This document shows positions 8,280-14,984 of a stretch of DNA of 17,525 nt, one piece after another (positions within the stretch are counted from its first letter, which is position 1; each line of letters starts with the position of its first letter). The position numbers were made by a program, and so were the translations under genes. The stretch covers positions 1 through 17,525 of the forward strand of contig DWWI01000054.1 in NCBI GenBank assembly GCA_019119745.1, in the 5' to 3' direction. Under the pieces are notes generated by a model. That model was not told the DNA's origin and did not search any database. It worked only from the letters and a program-made list of their open reading frames with translations. Source of the DNA: Candidatus Mediterraneibacter gallistercoris. GTDB lineage: Bacteria; Bacillota_A; Clostridia; Lachnospirales; Lachnospiraceae.

Positions 8280-9606
8280 CAATACTATACATGAATTTTT
8301 TCCAATATGCAAGCCCGGAATTATTAATTCCTGTAATAACTGCCACATCTCCTCCGTTCTCAAAATCCGGGCATTTGTATATGACACATTCTTCCGGATA
8401 TAAACTCTTTCTATGCGCTGTTTCTTCCTTTGAAAACTTTATGCAATTATCAACATCGTCAAATACCAGGCTTTCCCCGCGGCCTCTGACCTCATCCGGA
8501 GAAAGCGGCTCAAACTTTTCTCCCTGATATGGTTCCGGACCAAATACAGGCCAGCCATTTACAAAGAACATAGGACGCACCATCATATAATGAATCTGAT
8601 AGTTGTTTCTCTCCATTTCACTGTCATAGACGCAGTTTACAGATGCCCCGTCCCGGAAATGATGCACGAAGAAATACCGCTTTGACACAGGATCATAAAA
8701 CGGCACGCCATGCCCCGGGCCTCTTATACCGCCCCATTTCCAACCGTCCCTGTCGGATCCGACCGGCGGATCAGACGATTGAAAACAATAACTGCCGGCA
8801 AGCTTCACTCCCATAGAATGCTCCTTCAGATCTCTCCCTTTTATATCCAGGTACGGACCTGTAACCTTGGTGCTCCTTCCCACACGAATATCATAATCAT
8901 CTCCCAGCCATCCATAAGACTGAAACAGATAGAAGTATCCTGTCTCAGGCACATATATCACTGCCGCACCCTCAGGACCATCTATAATTGCATCCGGAGC
9001 TTTTCTTGAAATGCATATCCCCATACTGCGAGGATCACCGTCTGCCGAAAGCCCCGTATCCGGATCCAGCTCTTTGATATATATACCGCCGAAAAAAGAA
9101 CCGTAAACAAGCCAGCTTTTTTCTTCCGTATGTACGATGTGTGGATCTATCGCATTCGGATATGTGTCATCCGTGCCCCATGTATCGGCTACGATTCCTC
9201 TGTTCTCAAAAGGTCCCAGCGGAGTATCTGATACAGCCAGCCAGATTCGTGACTCCGAGCTTCCGAACGCTTTTGTCGCCGAATAGTACATCCTGTATTC
9301 ACCGTTCACATACTCAGCAAACGGCGCCCAGAAACCTTCTGTTTCAGGATAATCTCCGTTGTCAGCGCCTTCCCCCGCCGCTTTCTCCGAAAGTACTGTT
9401 CCTTCATATTTGAAATGAACCAGATCATCGGAGCTCCTTACCGGGATTCCCCGTTTTTCACAAAGCCCTGCCTCAGGACGGTATACATCCGTACTATAGG
9501 AAAAATATCTCCCACTCACAGGATCCCACATCATCGACGGATCATGGGACCATACCGCCGGATTACGAACCACATCGGTATCATTTAACCGAAGTATCCT
9601 TTCCAT
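8275..9606 (-). CDS. Cytoplasmic GH43 arabinanase-like enzyme
   Basis: A 443-residue protein without a signal peptide. The GH43 propeller has candidate catalytic residues D22 (HDPSMMWD), D154 (AIDPHIV) and E212 (DGPEGAAVIY), plus His299 in GPGHG as in calcium-containing arabinanases; GSFFGGIYIKELDPDTGL matches the same region of the neighbouring lipoprotein. Residues about 355-443 look like a degenerate C-terminal beta domain. The upstream in-frame ATG at 9741 is rejected: it would overlap the permease end and a terminator, while the ATG at 9606 has AGAGGA 8 nt before it and homology begins after it. Inferred role: cutting imported arabino-oligosaccharides. Activity on a different arabinoside cannot be excluded. 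Confidence 0.88.
   Translation of the reverse strand: MERILRLNDTDVVRNPAVWSHDPSMMWDPVSGRYFSYSTDVYRPEAGLCEKRGIPVRSSDDLVHFKYEGTVLSEKAAGEGADNGDYPETEGFWAPFAEYVNGEYRMYYSATKAFGSSESRIWLAVSDTPLGPFENRGIVADTWGTDDTYPNAIDPHIVHTEEKSWLVYGSFFGGIYIKELDPDTGLSADGDPRSMGICISRKAPDAIIDGPEGAAVIYVPETGYFYLFQSYGWLGDDYDIRVGRSTKVTGPYLDIKGRDLKEHSMGVKLAGSYCFQSSDPPVGSDRDGWKWGGIRGPGHGVPFYDPVSKRYFFVHHFRDGASVNCVYDSEMERNNYQIHYMMVRPMFFVNGWPVFGPEPYQGEKFEPLSPDEVRGRGESLVFDDVDNCIKFSKEETAHRKSLYPEECVIYKCPDFENGGDVAVITGINNSGLAYWKKFMYSIV
8284..8312 (-). promoter_or_regulatory. Candidate sigma-A promoter of the regulator gene
   Basis: On the minus strand TTGCAT (8307-8312), a 17-nt spacer and TATAGT (8284-8289) make a good sigma-A promoter located inside the end of the upstream GH43 gene. 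The transcription start would be near 8277, about 47 nt before the ATG and within the palindrome. Confidence 0.55.
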
Positions 9607-9652
9607 ATATAGAGTCCTCTTTTCAAAACATTCATTTTCTCCGTTATAGTCT

Positions 9653-9691
9653 AAAAAAGGGACCGCTGTCAGAAGCCTGAACAGCAGCCCC
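9653..9691 (-). terminator. Rho-independent terminator after the transporter permeases
   Basis: On the minus strand a GC-rich stem of 11-12 bp with a few wobble pairs (GGGGCTGCTGT against ACAGCGGTCCC) is followed by TTTTTT. It separates the ABC permease genes from the cytoplasmic GH43 gene. Only about 45 nt remain before that start and I see no convincing -35/-10 pair there, so the GH43 gene is probably transcribed by partial read-through. Confidence 0.75.
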
Positions 9692-9706
9692 GTACACTGT
9701 AAAACC

Positions 9707-10576
9707 TTATCCTTTAATTCCTGAAACCGCCATAGATTCAATAATGTATCTCTGGAAGAAGAAAAACAGAAGCAGAGTTGGCAGTATTGCCAGCACAGAC
9801 GCCGCCATAATAAGCGGGTAATCGCTGTTCACTGCATAATACGCATTAAAGGAACGGATAACAACCTGCAGGGTGAACCATTCTTCATCCTGGATAAATA
9901 TCGTCGGTGCCAGATAGTCATTCCAAATCCCCATAAACCAAAGGATCAGCTGGGTCATCAGCGCGCCTTTCATCAAAGGAAGGAATATACCGTAATACAT
10001 CCTGAAATATCCGCACCCGTCAATTTTCGCCGCCTCCACAATAGAGTCCGGTACACTGGTCAGATTCTGTCTCAGGAAAAAGATAATACTGACATTACCG
10101 AAAAGCCCCGGAATGATCAGCGGCAGAAGACTGTTTGTCCACCCCATTTTCGTAAACATTACATACTGCGGGATCATAACAACTGCAAAGGGAATCATCA
10201 TTGTAGCCAGAAGCCCCAGGAAAATCCCGCTCTTTCCTTTAAATTTAAGTTTACTGAAAGAAAATGCCGCAAGGGATGATGTAAAACCTCCCACAACCAA
10301 CACCGGAAGTGCCACGATCAATGTATTTCGCAGACCTCTTAAGAATTCAGGTTTCTGAAGCACTTCCGCATATTTACCGAATTTCCATGGATCCGGAATA
10401 ATGCTGAAGTTTGCAGAAAGGATCTGGTTTTTAGTCATAAACGAACTCAAAAACATATAAATAAGAGGGAATACCATAACAATAGCGCCAACGAGAAGAA
10501 GTATAAATACAACTCCATCTACAGCCTTTGCTTTTTTCGTTTTAACCTCTGAGCTTTTTTCATCAAGATTTGCCAT
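9707..10576 (-). CDS. Carbohydrate ABC transporter permease (MalG/UgpE type)
   Basis: A 289-residue inner-membrane protein of the CUT1 sugar importer family with six predicted helices (first about 21-45, last about 256-276). The cytoplasmic EAA loop that contacts the ATPase is EAAKIDGCGYFRMYYGIFLP at 181-200. It starts 11 nt after the preceding permease stop, with an AGGAGGT site overlapping that stop, so the pair is tightly linked. With the other permease it should import arabino-oligosaccharides. No ATPase gene is present in the window; a shared MsmX/UgpC-type ATPase is the usual solution in these bacteria (inference). Confidence 0.95.
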   Translation of the reverse strand: MANLDEKSSEVKTKKAKAVDGVVFILLLVGAIVMVFPLIYMFLSSFMTKNQILSANFSIIPDPWKFGKYAEVLQKPEFLRGLRNTLIVALPVLVVGGFTSSLAAFSFSKLKFKGKSGIFLGLLATMMIPFAVVMIPQYVMFTKMGWTNSLLPLIIPGLFGNVSIIFFLRQNLTSVPDSIVEAAKIDGCGYFRMYYGIFLPLMKGALMTQLILWFMGIWNDYLAPTIFIQDEEWFTLQVVIRSFNAYYAVNSDYPLIMAASVLAILPTLLLFFFFQRYIIESMAVSGIKG

Positions 10577-10587
10577 AGTTCCACCTC

Positions 10588-11514
10588 CTATTCAATGGTT
10601 TTGACCCATTTGTCCTGAACTTTAAAGTTGATTGCCGTAACAATAAAGATAAAGATTGCCAGGATAAACGCCATAGCCGAACCGTAACCCATCTGATTAT
10701 TGCCGAATGCCTTATCATACAGGTAAAAGACAACCGTTGCCGCGCTGTAATTCAGTCCGCCGTTAGGAACCATAACCAGGACTTCTACAAATACCTGGAA
10801 TCCGCCGATCAGACCTGTGATCAGCAGATAAAATGTAACCGGAGACACAAGCGGAATAGTAATATGCCTGAACAAATTAAAGCCGCTGGCCCCGTCAATC
10901 TTTGCTGCTTCGTAATAGTCTCTTGGAATACTCTGCAGACCTGACAGATACAAGATGATCGATCCGCCCAGTCCTTTCCAGACCATGAAAATGATAATTG
11001 ATACTTTTACCCAGAATTCATCTCCCAGCCAGTTAGGACCGTGAGCTCCAGTCACCGCTTTGATAATACTGTTCAAGAGACCGTAATCATAATTGAATAC
11101 CCACATCCACAGAATCGCAACTGCAACAAGAGAAGATACTACCGGCACATAATATAATGTACGGAGCACTTTAATTCCCCGGATCTTACGGTTCATTCCA
11201 ACCGCAATAATAAGCGCAAGAATCATTCCGATCGGAATTCCGATCATATAAATTACCGTATTCAGCAGCACCTTCCAGAATTTTTCATCTCCCAGAAGCT
11301 TGATATAGTTTTCCGCTCCCACAAAATTGGACATCATATCATTCATACCATTCCATTTTGTCAGACTGGCGACAAACGCGAATACGATAGGAAAGGCCAT
11401 GAAGATCAGAAAGCCGATAAACGGCGGGGACACAAATGCCAGTCCCCAGCAATGCTCTTTGAATTCGGCCTTATTCATCTTTTTCTTTACTGGTTTCACT
11501 TTAGTTTCGCTCAT
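10588..11514 (-). CDS. Carbohydrate ABC transporter permease (MalF/UgpA type)
   Basis: A 308-residue CUT1 permease with a charged N-terminus and six membrane helices, starting near residue 26 (LAFVSPPFIGFLIF). The EAA motif is EAAKIDGASGFNLFRHITIP at 202-221. The start at 11514 (MSETKVKP) is chosen over an in-frame ATG at 11622 because TGGAGGT lies 7 nt upstream and the extra residues would fall in an intercistronic hairpin. It follows the binding-protein gene by 111 nt and is directly followed by the second permease. Confidence 0.95.
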   Translation of the reverse strand: MSETKVKPVKKKMNKAEFKEHCWGLAFVSPPFIGFLIFMAFPIVFAFVASLTKWNGMNDMMSNFVGAENYIKLLGDEKFWKVLLNTVIYMIGIPIGMILALIIAVGMNRKIRGIKVLRTLYYVPVVSSLVAVAILWMWVFNYDYGLLNSIIKAVTGAHGPNWLGDEFWVKVSIIIFMVWKGLGGSIILYLSGLQSIPRDYYEAAKIDGASGFNLFRHITIPLVSPVTFYLLITGLIGGFQVFVEVLVMVPNGGLNYSAATVVFYLYDKAFGNNQMGYGSAMAFILAIFIFIVTAINFKVQDKWVKTIE

Positions 11515-11591
11515 ACCATTTACCTCCAGACAGAGAGAGGGCAGAAATACCGGATTAAGCCGACGCCGATATTCTCCCCCTCCTCTCTTCG

Positions 11592-11616
11592 GAGGACCGG
11601 GTTCAGACCGGTCCTC
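11592..11616 (-). other. Intercistronic hairpin after the binding-protein gene
   Basis: A perfect 9-bp stem, GAGGACCGG pairing with CCGGTCCTC around a 7-nt loop, begins 10 nt after the binding-protein stop and lacks a U tract. Such hairpins commonly protect the abundant binding-protein mRNA from 3' decay and lower expression of the permeases; that role is inferred from position. Confidence 0.5.
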
Positions 11617-11625
11617 AATCATAAT

Positions 11626-12922
11626 TTACTCTACACTTTCCCATGCTTCATCAAGAGATTCCTGCATTTGGGGCTGTACCTGTGCAATATATTCATCTAC
11701 TGTCATAGAACCGTTTTTCACATTATCAAGCCCTTCCAGGAAAATATCATGCCATTCCGCATTAGGTGTATAAGTTGTCTCCTGGAATTTTCCTTCATAT
11801 TTATCTGTGCCGTTCAGATAATTGAAGAACACATCCACATTTGAAGGGAAGGCAAGCGTTCCATCCTCGATTGCTGTCATGAACTCACCCTCTGCCAGAG
11901 ACTTAATGTTCGGAAGCTGGATAGACTGTCCTCCGGTAATACCGGACAGCTCTTTCTGGCCATCCTCATCTGTACACAGATAGGAGATCAGCTCGGTAGC
12001 TTCTTCCTGATTCTTACTGTTAGCAGATACACAGAATCCCACGGTTCCCAGCCATGTCATGGTCTTGCCTGTTGACAGTGTGGGGTATGCGCACAGATCC
12101 CAGTCAAACGGGAATGTTTCTTTATCCATAAAGGCTGCCACATCCCATGTACCGCATGCATAGAACGCCTCCTGGCCTGCAAGCCATCTCTGATATACAC
12201 CGAGAGAAGCATCCTGCTCAACTGTCGGTGTAACTTTATATTTCAGTGTAAGATCTACATAATCCTGAAGAGCTTCTTTGAACTCAGGTGTATCAATGTT
12301 GACCGTCTTATAATCATCTGTCAGATAACTTGCGCCATTGGACCATACAAACGGCTGAAGCATAAATGCGTTTGCCATACCGCATCCCCACTGATCGATT
12401 TCTCCATCTCCGTCTGTGTCTTTTGTAAACTGTTTACATACATCAACGAATTCTTCAAATGTATACGGATTCTCCGGATCCTGTTTTCTCTCCGTCATAA
12501 CGGTAGCTGTCCAGAGCTTCCTGAGCCACAAGACCGTCAGTAGAAATTCCTTTTTCGTCCAGAATCGGCTGCAGATCGGCGATATAGCCGTTTTCTACAA
12601 ATTGCTCCACAGATTCCGGTCCTACATAAAATACGTCCGGAAGATCTCCCGCAGTCATCATACCAGTCAGTGTCTTGGAATACTCTTCCTGCGTCGTAAT
12701 CTGGATATCAACATTCGCGATCGTATCTTTGTGATCCTCCTCAAACTTGGCTATCATGTCCTTGTACACCTCTGACTCGTGGTCATTCGCAAAGATGAAC
12801 ACCGACAGATTTTTCCTTCCGTCTTCTGACTCACTGGAATCAGAATTGCCGCAGCCTGCAAGGATGGTTGTTGCCAGTGTCGCAGCCACAACACCAACTG
12901 AAATGAGTTTCTTCATTTTCAT
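11626..12922 (-). pseudogene. Frameshifted sugar ABC transporter substrate-binding lipoprotein
   Basis: The N-terminal part (12922 to about 12490) encodes a lipoprotein signal with lipobox LAGC and a family 1 binding-protein domain (FEEDHKDTIANVDIQITTQEEYSKTL and so on) up to SYRYDGEKTG, then runs out of frame and stops at 12455 after 155 residues. The C-terminal part continues in another frame from DPENPYTFEEFVDVCKQFTKDTDGDG to the stop at 11626 (about 284 residues, intact). The segment that normally lies between these blocks, with the Y-N-K-D-L-F type motif, is missing. The break is at GATCCGGAGA, which fits the codons of both sides. The gene is preceded by AAGGAGG and followed by intact permeases. 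It is either a deletion mutation or an assembly error; the two pieces read as one damaged gene rather than two genes. Confidence 0.85.
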
Positions 12923-12979
12923 AAAATAGTTCCTCCTTCTCTCTTTATGTCTTTGTTGACACGTTTCTTTTGTGTGTAC

Positions 12980-12988
12980 ATCATATCA
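12980..12988 (-). promoter_or_regulatory. Candidate extended -10 promoter of the ABC transporter genes
   Basis: The minus strand reads TGATATGAT, a TGnTATGAT extended -10 about 57 nt before the binding-protein start. Competing possibilities in this AT-rich gap (12923-13128) are a TATAAT at 13060-13065 without a clear -35, and TTGATT-17-TACAAA at 13094-13122. Which one is used cannot be decided from sequence. Confidence 0.35.
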
Positions 12989-13014
12989 TTGTTTTTTAGA
13001 TTATTTAATATTCT

Positions 13015-13030
13015 TTTAAATATTTCTAAA
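13015..13030. promoter_or_regulatory. Candidate regulator site upstream of ABC transporter
   Basis: TTTAAATATTTCTAAA matches the palindrome at 8264-8279 at 13 of 16 positions. It is centred about 50 nt upstream of the start predicted from the extended -10 at 12980. The region is very AT-rich, so chance similarity is a real possibility. Confidence 0.35.
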
Positions 13031-13108
13031 TATAAGCGTCATTTTCAACTTTATTTACAATTATACATCTTTGTTTTTGTGCATGTTTTCTAATTTGTAT
13101 TCTTTTTA

Positions 13109-13124
13109 TTTAGATTAATCAAAA
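13109..13124. promoter_or_regulatory. Candidate regulator site at the end of the exo-GH43 gene
   Basis: TTTAGATTAATCAAAA matches the palindrome at 8264-8279 at 14 of 16 positions. It lies 5 nt beyond the GH43 stop, at the upstream edge of the transporter promoter region, and overlaps a candidate -35 (TTGATT). A 7-bp direct repeat, TAATCAA, at 13116-13122 and 13126-13132 is spaced by one helical turn over the same place. Confidence 0.45.
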
Positions 13125-13128
13125 CTAA

Positions 13129-14112
13129 TCAATACATCTCAATATTATTATCATACGAAAATACAGGAAATCCCTTATCATCATAATCAAGTTTCATCAC
13201 CATAGCATGTCTATTCGGGTCGTAAAGCGGATCTCCCACGATCTCGTCATACTGTCTGGCATGATATATGCACAAATCCGTAACCCCATCTCCGGCTTTG
13301 ACAAAAGAATTGTGTCCCGGGCCGTAGATTCCTTTTTCGGAATCCGTCCGGAGCACCGGATACCGGAGCTTTGTCCACGCACGCGGATCCAGAACGTCCG
13401 CATTTTCATCTATATACATAAGCCCCATACAGTAGCACACTCCGGTTGCGCTGGCGGAAAACGTAAGAAAGATTTTCCCGTCGTGTTTTAAAACAGCAGG
13501 ACCTTCATTCACCCAAAAATCCACTCTTTCCCAGTCATAGTCCGGTGTTGTGAGAAGAACCTGAGCTGTTCCCAGCTTAACCGGGCTTTCCATCCTTGCT
13601 ATATAAAGATTCGACACCTTCTTTCCCACTCCGGTTTTCTCTGCCCATATATAGTAGCGTTCTCCTCTGTTTTCAAACACTGTAGCATCCAGAGAGAAGT
13701 CATGAAACGAAAATTCATCATCATCCGCAGCCTGCATCATGCCCATTTCTTCCCAGGGATCCTCCATTGGATTCTGCCCCTTGCACCGGAGCACATACGG
13801 CCTGATTTCCCATATATCATCTTTGTCCCCCGCCGCATAATAGATGTACCATTCACCGTCCAGATAATGAATCTCCGGAGCCCAGATGTGTATGCTCTGC
13901 TCACCGCTCTCATGTTTATACCATACCGCGATTTCCTGCGCCGTCCCAAGTCCGGCAATCGTACCGGCACTACGCAGAATAATTCTGTCATACTCCGGAA
14001 CCGACGCGGTAAAATAATACGTTCCGTCCGAATGGCGGTATACATACGGATCCGCCCTCTGCTCTATAAAAGGTTTATTATAAAGCGTTTTTCGATAATT
14101 ACTGTTATCCAT
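13129..14112 (-). CDS. Cytoplasmic GH43 exo-arabinofuranosidase-like enzyme
   Basis: A 327-residue single-domain GH43 propeller with no signal peptide. Candidate catalytic residues are D21 (RADPYVY), D142 (FSLDATVF) and E203 (VNEGPAV); His267 lies in GPGHNSF. The DPYVYRHSDGTYYFTASVPEYDRI opening and the NEGP motif resemble exo-alpha-1,5-L-arabinofuranosidases (GH43_26-like), but the subfamily is assigned from memory. The ATG at 14112 is chosen over the one at 14133 because AAGGAGG lies 5-6 nt before it, between the two ATGs. Inferred role: releasing single arabinose units from imported oligosaccharides. It has its own promoter region, shared divergently with the DUF624 gene, and no clear terminator before the transporter gene. 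Confidence 0.88.
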   Translation of the reverse strand: MDNSNYRKTLYNKPFIEQRADPYVYRHSDGTYYFTASVPEYDRIILRSAGTIAGLGTAQEIAVWYKHESGEQSIHIWAPEIHYLDGEWYIYYAAGDKDDIWEIRPYVLRCKGQNPMEDPWEEMGMMQAADDDEFSFHDFSLDATVFENRGERYYIWAEKTGVGKKVSNLYIARMESPVKLGTAQVLLTTPDYDWERVDFWVNEGPAVLKHDGKIFLTFSASATGVCYCMGLMYIDENADVLDPRAWTKLRYPVLRTDSEKGIYGPGHNSFVKAGDGVTDLCIYHARQYDEIVGDPLYDPNRHAMVMKLDYDDKGFPVFSYDNNIEMY

Positions 14113-14170
14113 TTTTTCCTCCTTGCCTCGCACGCCCTATGATGATACGCACAAAATATATATCGAGTTC

Positions 14171-14199
14171 AGTTTACACTACACAATACACTGAAGCAA
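14171..14199 (-). promoter_or_regulatory. Candidate promoter of the exo-GH43 gene
   Basis: On the minus strand TTGCTT (14194-14199), a 17-nt spacer and TAAACT (14171-14176) form a candidate sigma-A promoter about 55 nt before the start codon. An overlapping alternative is TTGTGT-18-TATATA a little further downstream. Confidence 0.4.
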
Positions 14200-14206
14200 T
14201 ATTAAT

Positions 14207-14222
14207 TTTAGTTTTTATTAAA
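14207..14222. promoter_or_regulatory. Weak candidate regulator site upstream of the exo-GH43 gene
   Basis: TTTAGTTTTTATTAAA matches the palindrome at 8264-8279 at 12 of 16 positions and lies 7 nt upstream of the candidate -35. A perfect ATCTAAA half-site is also present at 14275-14281, next to the divergent DUF624 promoter. Both are suggestive only, given the AT-rich background. Confidence 0.3.
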
Positions 14223-14286
14223 ATATTACAGTTTTTTCTAAATATTTTTGTTTATTATTACATCTGGTTTTTCCATCTAAAGCGAT

Positions 14287-14302
14287 TATAATGTATTATA
14301 AT
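14287..14302 (+). promoter_or_regulatory. Candidate -10 elements of the DUF624 gene
   Basis: Two exact TATAAT hexamers, at 14287-14292 and 14297-14302, precede the DUF624 start by about 26-40 nt. No strong -35 is visible (TGGTTT at 14265-14270 is the best, spacer 16), which may mean that an activator is needed. Confidence 0.4.
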
Positions 14303-14327
14303 TACTATTCAGAGAGGAGTATTTTCC

Positions 14328-14981
14328 ATGAACCTGTTTTCTTATGACAGCCTTTTTTCACGTTTTTTATATTTTGTAGCGGATATTGTGACGCTGCATA
14401 TCTTATGGCTGATCTACAGTATTCCAATCGTTACAATAGGCGCGTCCACAACAGCTCTTTATTACAGCTGTATGAAACGCATACGAACCGGAGAAGGTTA
14501 TGTAAGCAAAAACTTCCGCCGGTCTTTTCGCGAAAATTTCCGCCAGTCTACCATTATATGGATGATTCTCCTTATAACCGTAACTGTTTTTATATGCGAT
14601 CTCCGCATAGGTATGGCGTTGGACAGTACCGCAGGTACTTTTATGCTTGTAAGCTGTTCCGTTTTTCTCATCCCGCTGCTTCTCCTGTGCATTTACATCT
14701 TTCCCGTACAGGCTAAATTTGAGAATCCTGTTTTCGAGAATATAAAAAATGCACTGATCATGTCGATCAGGCATTTCCCGTGTTCTCTGCTCCTTATCGC
14801 TATCTACGGAACAATTATAATTCTTTCATTTTCTTTCCCGCCCCTCGCAGGTCTTCTTCTCTGCTGTGGGGCAGGATTGATTGGATATATCACTTCAAAT
14901 ATATTTGTATACATCTTCCGCAAATATGTTCCGGATGAACTTGAAAACGACTTGGAAGCATCCGGAGAGCATTTCGAGTAA
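14328..14981 (+). CDS. DUF624 (YesL-like) integral membrane protein
   Basis: A 217-residue membrane protein with about five hydrophobic segments (roughly 18-42, 72-92, 103-126, 150-168 and 170-194). The N-terminal pattern (FSRFLYFVADIVTLHILWLIYSIPIVTIGASTTALYY) and the basic loop KNFRRSFRENFRQST are typical of the DUF624/YesL family, often found next to oligosaccharide ABC importers and glycosidases in Firmicutes; its biochemical role is unknown. ATG is preceded by GAGAGGAG. It is transcribed away from the exo-GH43 gene and converges on the DUF1680 gene, with only 3 nt between the two stops and no separating hairpin. A helper role in the transport or regulation of the locus is inference from context. 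Confidence 0.85.
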   Translation: MNLFSYDSLFSRFLYFVADIVTLHILWLIYSIPIVTIGASTTALYYSCMKRIRTGEGYVSKNFRRSFRENFRQSTIIWMILLITVTVFICDLRIGMALDSTAGTFMLVSCSVFLIPLLLLCIYIFPVQAKFENPVFENIKNALIMSIRHFPCSLLLIAIYGTIIILSFSFPPLAGLLLCCGAGLIGYITSNIFVYIFRKYVPDELENDLEASGEHFE

Positions 14982-14984
14982 ACT

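Noticed and set aside
9607..9741. N-terminal extension of the cytoplasmic GH43 to 9741, which could look like a signal peptide
   Set aside because: It runs through a terminator and into the permease gene; the ATG at 9606 has its own ribosome binding site and homology starts right after it.
11515..11622. 36-residue extension of the first permease
   Set aside because: It is encoded by the intercistronic hairpin region; the start at 11514 has a clear TGGAGGT site.
12455..12922. A separate small 155-residue lipoprotein gene
   Set aside because: The sequence is the N-terminal half of a sugar-binding protein whose C-terminal half continues in another frame, so it is treated as one broken gene.
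12950..12975. Possible CcpA cre box near GACACGTTTC upstream of the transporter gene
   Set aside because: Aligning its central CG to the cre consensus leaves several mismatches on either strand.
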